From Toxorhynchites rutilus septentrionalis (lineage: Eukaryota; Arthropoda; Insecta; Diptera; Culicidae): a stretch of DNA of 64,000 nt. The translations under genes and the position numbers were made by a program. The notes below the pieces were generated by a model. The model saw nothing but the letters and a program-made list of their open reading frames with translations, searched no databases and was not told where the DNA came from. Below are positions 54,889 through 64,000 of the stretch, in pieces; the stretch's first letter is position 1, and each line of letters opens with the position of its first letter. The DNA lies in assembly GCF_029784135.1 (NCBI RefSeq), contig NC_073744.1, positions 33,858,939-33,922,938 on the forward strand. The letters run 5' to 3'.

Positions 54889-55693
54889 TTGGCAGTTCAA
54901 AGTGCTTTCAAGAACGTACACGAGCCAACAGCTCATGCTAAAAGAAACATTATGAACGGGAATCTAAATAGTGCGCTCCTATTACTGATTGACAACCATA
55001 TTTTGAAACATATACGAATTTGTATAGGCTTAGAAGACTCTCGGGTTTTGGAGAAAAACTGGACAGTTACGCAAGAAAAATTGTAGGCATTTCTTGCAAT
55101 ATTGTACGCACGTGGGGCGTAAGAAGGGAATACTTTGAAGCTTCCATATTAGTGGAACAACAAGTAGGGACCATCATTTTTCTCTAGCACTATGAATAGA
55201 CGAGATTTTACTCAGATTCTGCGATACATTCGTTTCGACAAAAGAAATCAGAGGAGTCAAGTTCGCAAACAGACAAGTTTGCTTCAGTATTAGTAGTTTG
55301 GGATAAATTTATTTAAAACAGTCAAAATTGCTTCAAACCGGGAGCTTATATTACCGTGTATGAGCAACTTCTTCCATCGAAGGACAGGTGCAGATTTACT
55401 CAGTATATGCCAAATAAACCCTATAAATTTAGCGAAAAATTTTGGGTTGGTGTCTGATGTAGAGACGAAATATTTGGTAAACGGCTTTCCGTATTAAGGA
55501 AAAGACGAAACACCAAATGCATCAATCTCCCTAAGCGAGTTTGTCGTAATGAAACTTCTTGAACCGTATATCATGAAGAGTAGAACTGTAACAACTGATA
55601 ATTTTTTTACAAGTATTCCTTTGGTGGTGTTGAAATTCAGACCTAAAAATACCTCGTTGCTTGGAACAATACGCGCAAACAAGAGGGAGCTGC
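54889..55693 (+). pseudogene. piggyBac-type transposase remnant, N-terminal and central part
   Basis: Broken frames give ILKHIRICIGLED, MNRRDFTQILRYIRFD, then SDVETKYLVNGFPY (position of the first catalytic Asp, codon 55456-55458) and KLLEPYIMKSRTVTTDNFFT with SIPL (second Asp, codon 55597-55599), followed by GTIRANKREL. These are piggyBac family landmarks in order. At least six stops or frameshifts. The frame is interrupted by a SINE at 55694 and continues at 56196. Inactive. Confidence 0.8.
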
Positions 55694-56195
55694 AGGGGGT
55701 CTTCGTAGCCACTTGGTTACGCGTTCGCTAACTAAGCGATCGATCGGGAGTTCAAACTCAGGACCCTCAATTGACCATCTTTGTGTTGTTATAGAATACT
55801 ACGTTCACGCAACCATCATCAGCTATGGAGATCGATCCACGGTGGAACAAAGATCGATTCATCCATACAACTGCTCTGCTCTGTAAGAAACATCGGGCTG
55901 CTGTTCTATAAATAACTCAACAATGATCAATATCAACTATCTCCGCTGTCCGGTCTGCTGAACAATGGAAGAACAGATAGAATACCCTTACGCCTAAATG
56001 GCTACTACAGTGTAATTTACCATAATGTAATGGAACAGAAAAACCTAACGCTTAAATAGCTACTACTACTACTGTGTAATTTACAATTTATAGAAACATA
56101 AACATATGTACATGTACACGATAAAAACCCGGCTCTGTTCCAGATAAAATGCTAATGAGCCTAATAAATAAAAAAATAAAAAATGGGGTAAAAAA
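55694..56195 (+). mobile_element. tRNA-derived SINE (Feilai-like) inserted in piggyBac
   Basis: Starts just after AAGAGGGAGCTGC (55681-55693) and is followed by AAGAGTGAGCTGC (56196-56208): a 13-bp target duplication with one mismatch that cuts the piggyBac frame. A-box-like TAGCCACTTGG and B-box-like GAGTTCAAACTC lie within the first ~70 bases. The body is 430 bp of non-coding sequence and the tail is A-rich (AATAAATAAAAAAATAAAAA). The Feilai label is from the general design and recalled sequence style, not from a search. Confidence 0.75.
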
Positions 56196-56590
56196 AAGAG
56201 TGAGCTGCCGAATACTTGCAAACTGAAAAAACGTTTTCCAACGTTGCTATACCAATTAAATGTTACGGTTTATAAGGATAAACAAAGCAAAAAAGTACTT
56301 TCAGTGAGAACAAATTATAAACACATCACAATTGATCAAGCTGCTTAGAAATTACCAGAAACTGTATCGTTTTATAATAGAACTAAATTTGGTGTCGATG
56401 TCACTGATCAAATGGCACGAAAATATACGGTGAAATCAGGTTCCAGGGAATGGCCACTTCAAGTGTTTTTCAATGTTCTAGATTTAGCCAGAATAAATAG
56501 CTGGATATTTAAAAAAACACAACAGGAGAAAATATCTCACGGAAAGACTTTCTGTTTCGATTAGCAAAAGAACATGCTTCAGAATATCAG
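56196..56590 (+). pseudogene. piggyBac-type transposase remnant, C-terminal catalytic part
   Basis: After the SINE the frame resumes in the target duplication (REL|P junction) with LYQLNVTVYKDKQSKKVL, one stop, then KPETVSFYNRTKFGVDVTDQ-MARKY and GSREWPLQVFFNVLDLARIN. VDVTDQM holds the third conserved Asp pair (about 56392-56415). The sequence ends near QQEKISHGKTF, where retrotransposon sequence begins. A zinc-binding tail is found at 56966-57175. Confidence 0.8.
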
Positions 56591-56965
56591 ACTTCAAGGC
56601 AAAAAGTCTGAAATTGACATTTTCGGATCATGCAGTTAATCTTATTGAATCCTATCTATACTCAAGGTGGTTTTGAATAATGGAGTTTTCTCGTCATTTC
56701 TCTCAATAACATCAGGAGTTCCACAGGGTTCAATATTAGGACCTGTTTTATTCTCCTTATATATAAATGACCTCCCTTTTGTAATTCAGAACTGCGCAAT
56801 TCATTGCATCAATTCTGAAATTGAAATCTCTCAGGAAATTAATCAAGACATAGCATGAATTTATGAATGGCCTTGCAATAATAAACTAGCATTGAATGCA
56901 AATAAATCAAATGCCATTTTTATTGATGGTTCTTTCCATGACTTTTCCCATGACTTGGTCTTAAA
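56591..56965 (+). pseudogene. Non-LTR retrotransposon reverse transcriptase fragment
   Basis: [19 protein letters not shown] followed by [15 protein letters not shown] is the RT region before the active-site box of Jockey/R1-like LINEs. The expected YADD block is replaced by CAIHCINSE. The next frame, after one stop, gives IYEWPCNNKLALNANKSNAI, also typical. A short internal piece on the plus strand, inserted between the catalytic part and the cysteine-rich end of the piggyBac copy. Confidence 0.75.
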
Positions 56966-57175
56966 TTGCGAAATATGAATAAATATAATAATATAAAAAA
57001 ACTACATGAAGTTGATATACCAACCCCAAATGGCACGGTTTCTGTACGCAAATGGTGTCAAATAGGGTATTGCAATAACCATAAGAATACAATTATTTGC
57101 AATAAATGCAAGAAAATACTTTGCGGAAAGTGTACACACAGCAAAATCTATATATGTAAAAATTGTGAGCGATAA
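56966..57175 (+). pseudogene. piggyBac C-terminal cysteine-rich domain remnant
   Basis: A 69-codon frame: VRKWCQIGYCNNHKNTIICN, then KCKKILCGKCTHSKIYICKN and CER. Eight Cys with CxxC-type spacing match the zinc-binding end of piggyBac transposases, which binds the terminal repeats. It keeps an intact frame and stop although the rest is decayed. Distance and order fit the copy at 54889-56590. Confidence 0.7.
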
Positions 57176-60100
57176 ACTGTTAACAATTAAGTGTTTTGTT
57201 GTTTGACAATGTCTATAAATCCATTTATCTATTGCAATTAACATTATTCATATTTGTTGTTATTGTTTAAGAGTGAATACAGACTGGAAACCACAATAAA
57301 CATTTTTTCTTATACGCCAGTCATTTTTATTGGTTTTGGTAGAAAAAGGTATATTTAAATAGCTGGTAAATCTAGTGTTAAATATTGAATATGGTTTATT
57401 CATTGGTTGCACCGCTAAACAAATTTATTTGGTAGTTATTTGTATTTTGCGGACATTCGTCTTGTTCTTATATTTTGATTCTATTCTGATAGAGAAGTCT
57501 AGAGAAGCCTTACAGTAATGATGTTTTGAAAAGTGACATGTTTCTGCGTTTCTAGTTTAAGTTCATCCACCAACAATAACACCGGGTTCTGATTAATCAC
57601 TAACAACCTCACTAAACACTCATCCCCGTTCCTTCCCAACCCCAAACCATGCAATTGGTCTCAGTCGATTTTCCAAATCCAACGTGTCGCAAAATTGAAA
57701 TTTACCGTTGCTTCCGGTGCTTTGATTTCATCTGCTGTCGCTATCGCGCGACAAACAGTCGGTTCGTTTTGTGGCTGCGGGCGAATTCCCTCCCCCATCC
57801 CCCTGGGAAGGGTGGCACACGGAAGCTCGCGAATCCCATGCTAAAGACGCCCTGCATCATATCCTGCCACCCGGTTCGAGGGAATAATTTATTCATATCG
57901 TGTTTCAAATGTCACAAATTTCTCTCTTGCCTTTGATTTCCGTGGTGGGTTGATTTGTCGGCGTCTGTTTTTGTTGCTGCTACCAACAACCCTTATTGTG
58001 GCCAAGAGCATCCTTAAAGTGACGAACGTGGAAAGAGTTTTCTTATGCTTTCCGTATACTTGGTGGTTTTGAACTGAGAGACGAAACGGGGCAAATTCGG
58101 AAAAAAAATCTTACATTCACATATTTGATCGACTCCTGGTTTGGTTGTTCCGACAGCAACCCCATTCGTGCAAACACCCGCCCACGCCACGGAAGCCTGC
58201 AATTGAAGGCACTGCAAGGCTGGCGTAGTTCCGATGAAATAGAACGACGGGAGCAGGTCGATACATGTGGTGCTGAAGTTTTTGATGGATGAACGTTCCG
58301 CCAAAGATCGCTCCGGCGGTAACTACTCATTCCGGGCGGAAACGCGGCGATAAACATTTCCCCCTTGAGCAGAGCACGCTTGTTTGATTTGGAACCGCTC
58401 GGGGCGTCACAAACAGTACCGATGGCTCACAGCGAAAATATCCACTTGGATTGCATGAGATGGCACCCTGGCACTCGTGCGGTAAGAAGGGCCAATGCTT
58501 CTTTCTATGACTCATTCGGTTCCCGGTGTGTAAATCTGGCAAGTAGATTTCCAAATGGCTGCGTGTGGCAGGTGTTGAATTATTTGGAAATAGAAAAATA
58601 TTGCTGATAAATCGATGTGATGTGATGTTATGGTCGGAAGGATCGATCCGATTGAGGCGGAGGCGTCTTTTTGGAAAGATAAACGAGGGGGAGGCGTCGT
58701 GCCATTCGATGATGGTGATAGCTTGTTAATAGTTCATAAAACACGGCGCTCGTTCCGCCAATCGAGTTTTATTATATCATGAATTTTGTGTCTTCCCGAT
58801 TACGGCGAATCAGGGATCAGTAGTAAAATATTTGATATCATCCGCACATTCCAATTCAGCTGTGTCTTCGCCGAGTCAAGAATCAAAGGGAGGACCCGGT
58901 GACGGAGCAAGGAGACGGGCGTAATGCAAATGGAAAGAAAACAGCGCGAAGTGGTTAATCAGCCTCCGACAACGCTCCACACAGCGATCTCGAGCGAACG
59001 CGAACGATTCCCCCGCTCCCTTGGGCGGGATTATAAATTATGAGTAGTGTTGTGCTAATCGCGGAACATAAAAGATTATGAGTATTACAGGAGCCGCTAG
59101 ATAACAGGAGCTAAGTTAGTCGCCGTTTGATGTTTACATTGTCCGGAATAGGTCGTGATTTTATACGTCACGCTTCGGTTAATTTGGATTATCTGCGACA
59201 AGCGGTTTACGACACGTTATGGGTGAGTAATTGGGGAATCCTACCCGTTTGGAAGCATTCAATGTCACTTGCTGAAAAGCGAATAGAATTCTACAAAAAT
59301 GCGGCAATTTTAATTTTTTTATATCACAGAGTTTGACATGAAGACGTTTTCCCAATGTTGTGACAGAGTACACATTCAAACTTTTTTCAAATATCTTTCG
59401 TTAACATATTATCACAACTATCAAGACCGTAAAAATATACACAATCAGCAATTAATATTAAAATGTTTGTAAGTATTGTTTTTTAATTGCTGTCTTGTAG
59501 GCTTGATTCCTCTATGAAACAAATCGACACACAACGTTTCAAATGTTGAATTTGCTCCTCCATGGAAACAAGATCGATGACAGGCAGGGATTAGCAGCTT
59601 TGCTATATACATTGCAATAAGGAAATACCATTTCATGTTTCTTCGGATACAATCCATTTAATAACCTCGGATATCTACCAAGACTGTAGGTCCCTCCAGT
59701 TGCTCAGAAACGATTTTATATAACTATTCTATTTATAAACCATATGAATTTTATGCCGAAACGTCCCAAAGTGATATATTACAATGATATTTTTTCAGAA
59801 ATCCCTAATTGTTTTTCATTAAAAAAAATATTACACTCGCATGGATTTTGTTTTCGTAACTATTGATTATAATTTACATGATTTTGGGGAAAAGGGCGCT
59901 TTTTTCCTATTTATTTCTTGAAAGCTAAAGTGTTTTTGACATAACATATACAAAAATCGGAGAAGCATTTTTAACCGATGGAAATGTCTTTTTTAAATCA
60001 TAACTTTTGAACTGTTGGACCGATTCAGATGATCGACATATCAAATTGAATTGGTCTTCTTTAAAATAATATAACAATCGGATTTCTTTTACGTAATTCT

Positions 60101-62134
60101 TGATTAATTGTATTTGCTTTTCAATGTTCACATAGCTTAAAGACAAATTGCGCGATATTTTTTTAATATTTTGACGTAGAACTACGTCTTCCATTAAGGG
60201 TGCCAAATCAGAAAACAGGTCACGTTTTTATGACATAAAGTTAACATTAATAACTAGTTTTGCTGCGAACCAATCCCATAGTCTGTAAATGGTTTAAATT
60301 AATGAAAACTGGAAGCATTCTGCCGATTTATGTGCTAACTCTACCCGTACCATCAAGACGAGTAACTAATACATTCGTTTCTACCCGTTTTTAACTTATT
60401 CGGTATAAATAGCCATCCCTGATTTGATATCACAGTCTCAATCCAGCAGGCCATGCGAGCGGACTATATTAGGGTGAAGGTGAAGGGACTATATTAGGGC
60501 TAGCCACAAATGGCTGCCACAATGGCGCTCATTTCTTTCATCTCCCTCCCTCACCCCTTGACCGAAAATCAATAATTTTGCGAAACAATGTGAAGAAAAT
60601 GATCGTTTTCGCACACTTCCCATCAAGTAATATCATCCAAACTCTAATCGATTGCTCACAAGATATCAAATTTTCATCTGCTGTCGCACTGTATAGTGAA
60701 AAACGTCGGGAAACTCGAGCTAGTGCTACGAAAGTACAATTTTCATTCTTCAATTTTCGGCAATGGTTTTGTTTGTATTGATGAAAGCATCGTTATTTTT
60801 TCGACACTGATGCCAGACAACATCATCGAAACAGCTATAAAAACCACTCAATGAAATATTATACCTGAGCCATAGCGTTTCATGTCATCAAAATCAATAA
60901 AATAAAATTGTGTTGATATCAATAAATTTATTATTTTTACGTTTAATGGGTCTATAATGTACGTTTTAGCAACTTTAACATTGGTTAAGAAAATTGTATT
61001 GCAGAGCTCGGAACACTGCCACGGCAACAACAAAAACAATAAACGGGAAAGTACTACATTCAATCAAAACGCCCCGGCCAACGAAGAGAAGGGTTAAGGC
61101 TCTCCAACGTGAATATGTGAAAACAATACGAAAATATTAAGGAATTATGAACATCGAGTTACTGTGCGGAAGAACTTGTTAATACCAAAAGAGCCCCAAT
61201 TCGCATGTGTTATAAATTTGCTCATGTTACGCTCGCGTATAATCAGAATTTTACTTCATATGCAAATGCACCTTCTATATATATATTTATATTGGCAATT
61301 GTTCATCGGAACATATCGTTCATACATTTTACTTTAGTATTGAATTGTTATTTTTTTCTCAAATGTATTCAAAGGCTCGTGTCAATGAAGCGCCACACAG
61401 TCTGATAAGTGAATTGATCTATTCACGTGTGCTTTGCTTTTCTCTCACAAACACTATTACCCCATTTTTACACGTGGTTCTACCTATACCACTACAATGG
61501 CTTCCTTTCACCTTCACCTTAATTCCTAATGCTGATATCAGGCACTTAGAAACACACACGGCACACACACATGTTGCATCACATTCAACACAAAAGCCTG
61601 TCTCGAAGATGAAGAAGAAGTCCGCCTTATCGAAGTGTGGAACACAATAAAACAGAATACATTTAAAATAATTTCCTCACTTCACGTCTGGTAGTGCCCA
61701 GGGACGAATGACCTTCGGGTTAAAGTCCCTTAAAAATAAGAACAAAACAGAACGTCTGGTGGTCATCGGAGCGACATCGTTGCGACATCGAGCAAAAATG
61801 GATTGTCTTTTGAGGACAAGTGATGAAGGAGTGTGGGGAAGTGTTTCTTTCCACAAGAGGCTTTTCTCAGGGTTAGAGACGAATGAACTGAAGAAGTTCA
61901 ATACCAACTATGCAATGGAATGGGATGAAACCACAGTTGGGAGCGAGCACAATAAACCGAGCGGACCTAATTTATTCCTACTGCTGATTTCACCCACGTA
62001 TACACATATATGAATGGAATAAATGGAAGATATTACAATTTCGCTCACATTCACTGACATATACGCGATACACGAATCAAGTGCAGGGTTCGTTGTACGG
62101 TCAATGAGCGAGAAGAGAGGAGCTTCTGCGATTT
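57176..62134. other. Spacer with repeats, no recognised gene
   Basis: 57640-58620 and 58860-59100 are GC-richer and seem unique, with overlapping frames (up to 104 codons) but no motif. 59740-60130 holds repeat sequence of the family at 26400 and 53900 (GGACCGATTCAGATGATCGA). 60168-60340 matches 30614-30800. 61700-61731 is the AGGGAC...GTCCCT hairpin. 61855-61885 resembles the region of the stem-loop at 50412. Confidence 0.4.
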
Positions 62135-62290
62135 AACACGTTGAGCCCGTCGTGATGATGAGCTTTTTGGGAGGAGAGCGTTGACTAACTCGGACTGTCA
62201 GTAACAAAATAAGAAAATGAAAATATATATGATTAGTTTACGGATGTTTTACAAAATGTGACAGAACACACTTTCGAGATGTAAATTCTG
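62135..62290. repeat. Arm of the foldback family of 14046-14476
   Basis: CACGTTGAGCCCGTCGTGAT, GAGCTTTTTGGGAGGAGAGC, GACTGTCAGTAACAAAATAA, then GATTAGTTTACGGATGTTTT. Single arm, truncated before the loop. Confidence 0.6.
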
Positions 62291-62477
62291 AATGGGAATT
62301 AGCTTTTCTACATCTAATATGTAATATGTTATATACAGTAAGTTACATCTAATTCGACATGTCGAGGCACCACTCAGTGTCCCATTGGAGGCGATTTTGA
62401 CCTGTAATTGGACACTCGCGATGACAGTGGTACGGTGTCGACGTCTTTCCGATGCATTCTAAAATAATATCCGAAAA

Positions 62478-62646
62478 AATAAACAAGCGAATTGAATAAT
62501 ATAATTCCGTAGTTCTACGTCGAAAATGCGGTCGTGTCCTAGTCACAACCTTGGAATACATATATAACAATAAAATAAACAAGCGAATTGAATAATATAA
62601 TTCCGTAGTTCTACGTCGAAAATGCGGTCGTGTCCTAGGCACAACC
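62478..62646 (-). repeat. Tandem duplication (96 bp period) of a GGTTGTGYC repeat
   Basis: AAGCGAATTGAATAATATAA, TTCCGTAGTTCTACGTCGAA and AATGCGGTCGTGTCCTAG occur at 62485-62542 and again at 62581-62638; the two ~72 bp units differ by about one base. Read on the minus strand each starts GGTTGTGCCTAGGACACGAC. The 97-codon minus frame with its repeated TRPHFRRRTTELYYSIRLF segment is created by this duplication. Confidence 0.75.
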
Positions 62647-62866
62647 CCTTACAACCCCTCATTTTATTAATACTTAGTTGAGATTTCTTAAGCCAAATAA
62701 CACGCCTTGAATGTATTCCGAGGGGCTAGCTCTAGAATACGCGTGACCACAGTGCAAGTCGAAGAAAATTTCTCTGACGAAAAATCCCCCGGCCAGAACG
62801 GGAATCGAACCCGAACACCCGGTATGATAATGTGAGACGCTAACCACTCGGCCACGGGTGCACTCA
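62647..62866 (-). mobile_element. tRNA-derived SINE, minus strand
   Basis: On the minus strand from about 62866: GCACCCGTGGCCGAGTGGTT (A box TGGCCGAGTGG), AGCGTCTCACATTATCATAC, then CGGGTTCGATTCCCG (B box GGTTCGATTCC with a closed T-stem). The acceptor halves do not pair and about 130 non-tRNA bases follow (GGGGGATTTTTCGTCAGAGA ... ACTAAGTATTAATAAAATG). So this is a SINE with intact Pol III boxes and not a tRNA gene. Confidence 0.75.
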
Positions 62867-64000
62867 GGTCTTTACACGTAACATATCCAAAAATCAGAGA
62901 GGTGTTCTTTTGTGTTTGAATTATGATTTTTCAATGTTATTTTTGGAAAAACGGAGAAAAAATTGATTTCTCGAACCACCCTAAAATGGAAATGGGCACC
63001 CTAAAAAAATATTGGTTTGATATTTTGCAATAATTAACAAAACTACCATTTCTCACGAGAATCTGAGATCACTATATCGTTTTCAAGTAGGATGGCTCTA
63101 TAAATATGTTCGCGTGTTTTTTTTGTGTTTCTTTTTCTTCAGAAAATTTCGAGAATTGCACGGAACATATCGCCAAATAAAATTACCATAAAAAATTTTT
63201 TTTTTGTATTTTGAAATTTTGATTTTTTATACGAAATCGGATAATTCTACAAATAGATTGGATGTTGATATGTTTAATCTTACAAATGTAAATAAACGAA
63301 TACAATGAAAATCACCGATTTCATGAAAATAAAAAAAAATACAGACGGTTAAAACTAGGAAAACATTTCTAAACAATCATAAATATAAAAAAACATATAG
63401 GCATTTGAAAGCAGTACTGTATCTCAAAACTCAAATTAGAAGTTAAAGATAAAACTTTCTAAAAGTCTGCAAAAAAATCACACATCAATAATAACACGTA
63501 CATTTAAATGAAAATTATGTTTGATAGATCTAAAAATTAAAAAAAAATCCAAAATTACTTTAATTTCACAAAGGACCTGGCCAGGTTTTTTTTCCCTGGT
63601 GGGTACATTTTCCACTGCGACCAGTTATTTGATGTACTGTGGCCTGGCCGGGTGAGGGAGTAAAAAGTGCCAAATCACCAGCTGTATGACAAATATTGTA
63701 TAGGATACCAAATAAAAAATTTTGTCGGTATTTTCGAACCTCTATGTGGTTTAAAATAGGATCTATAGTGAAAAATGTCCTTTTTGGTTTATTTCACGCA
63801 ATCCTCAAAAGCTCCGAGACAAAAATTTGAAAAAAATACTGAATGTGCACTATATTAAGTATATTAAGAAAACTTATCAAAAAAAAATATCAAAAATTTA
63901 AGTACTAAAAAAAATATTGAAATTTTGAGAAAAAAATTGGGATTCAGAGAATCAGTACTACTCTAATTCATATTAGAAAAAACTCTAATTCATATTTGAA
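62867..64000. other. AT-rich repeat debris to the window end
   Basis: 62880-63080 (ATATCCAAAAATCAGAGAGG, ACCCTAAAATGGAAATGGGC, ACGAGAATCTGAGA) belongs to the family at 16240, 26280 and 53750. 63580-63660 carries GACCTGGCCAGG and TGGCCTGGCCGGGTG. The final 50 bases match 52990-53030. No gene. Confidence 0.45.

Noticed and set aside
62790..62864. tRNA gene on the minus strand
   Set aside because: A and B boxes and the T-stem are good, but the acceptor halves do not pair and the sequence continues as a SINE body.

Overview
This is eukaryotic, insect DNA, most likely from a culicine mosquito (Aedes-like). Evidence: compact two-exon cuticle protein genes of the mosquito/fly RR-2 type, AT-rich spacers of 5-11 kb full of foldback (MITE-like) repeats, tRNA-derived SINEs of the Feilai style, and decayed mariner and piggyBac copies. 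No bacterial gene organisation, CRISPR or operon is present. The species cannot be fixed from the sequence alone.

The real genes are one cluster of RR-2 (Rebers-Riddiford type 2, CPR) cuticular protein genes. The 3' end of one gene (1-130, +) is followed by seven complete genes: A 4687-5384 (+), B 11622-12311 (+), C 17792-18472 (-), D 19135-19786 (+), E 23559-24117 (+), F 29317-29893 (-) and G 40871-41470 (+). All seven have the same plan: a 12-nt coding first exon (MAFK, or MAYK in G), a 67-115 nt phase-0 intron, and a second exon encoding the rest of the signal peptide, an AAP(A/V)-rich low-complexity arm, the chitin-binding R&R domain and an Ala/Pro/Tyr-rich tail ending in YHH. The predicted products (153-203 aa) are secreted structural proteins of the chitinous procuticle. 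All seven promoters carry TATAAA, and the C of an initiator-like CAGTTC lies exactly 32 nt downstream of the first T. A and B are close duplicates, E and F are near-identical inverted duplicates, C and D form a head-to-head pair, and D looks like a mosaic of its neighbours, all suggesting ongoing gene conversion.

Between genes the window is mostly mobile-element debris. It includes a TIR element inserted in an older repeat (541-1380), several foldback families (2117-2766, 6240-6667, 6702-7326, 9053-9306, 14046-14476, 21782-22195, 24739-25696, 25817-27240, 27628-28668, 46435-48530), mariner remnants (19954-20602 and a second copy around 27440-28890 split by a foldback element), two ~600 bp repeats with tRNA-like cores (8430-9040, 31815-32440), a ~121 bp minisatellite (35100-35560), and a nested piggyBac/SINE/LINE composite (54889-57175).

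The 3' half (41.5-64 kb) has no gene I recognise. Its most unusual part is 49060-50910: a histone-H4-like fragment under a TATA box, between two direct repeats, with a histone-mRNA-like stem-loop on the other strand. An assembly gap of exactly 500 N lies at 39623-40122. All homology calls come from reading motifs by eye; no database search was run.
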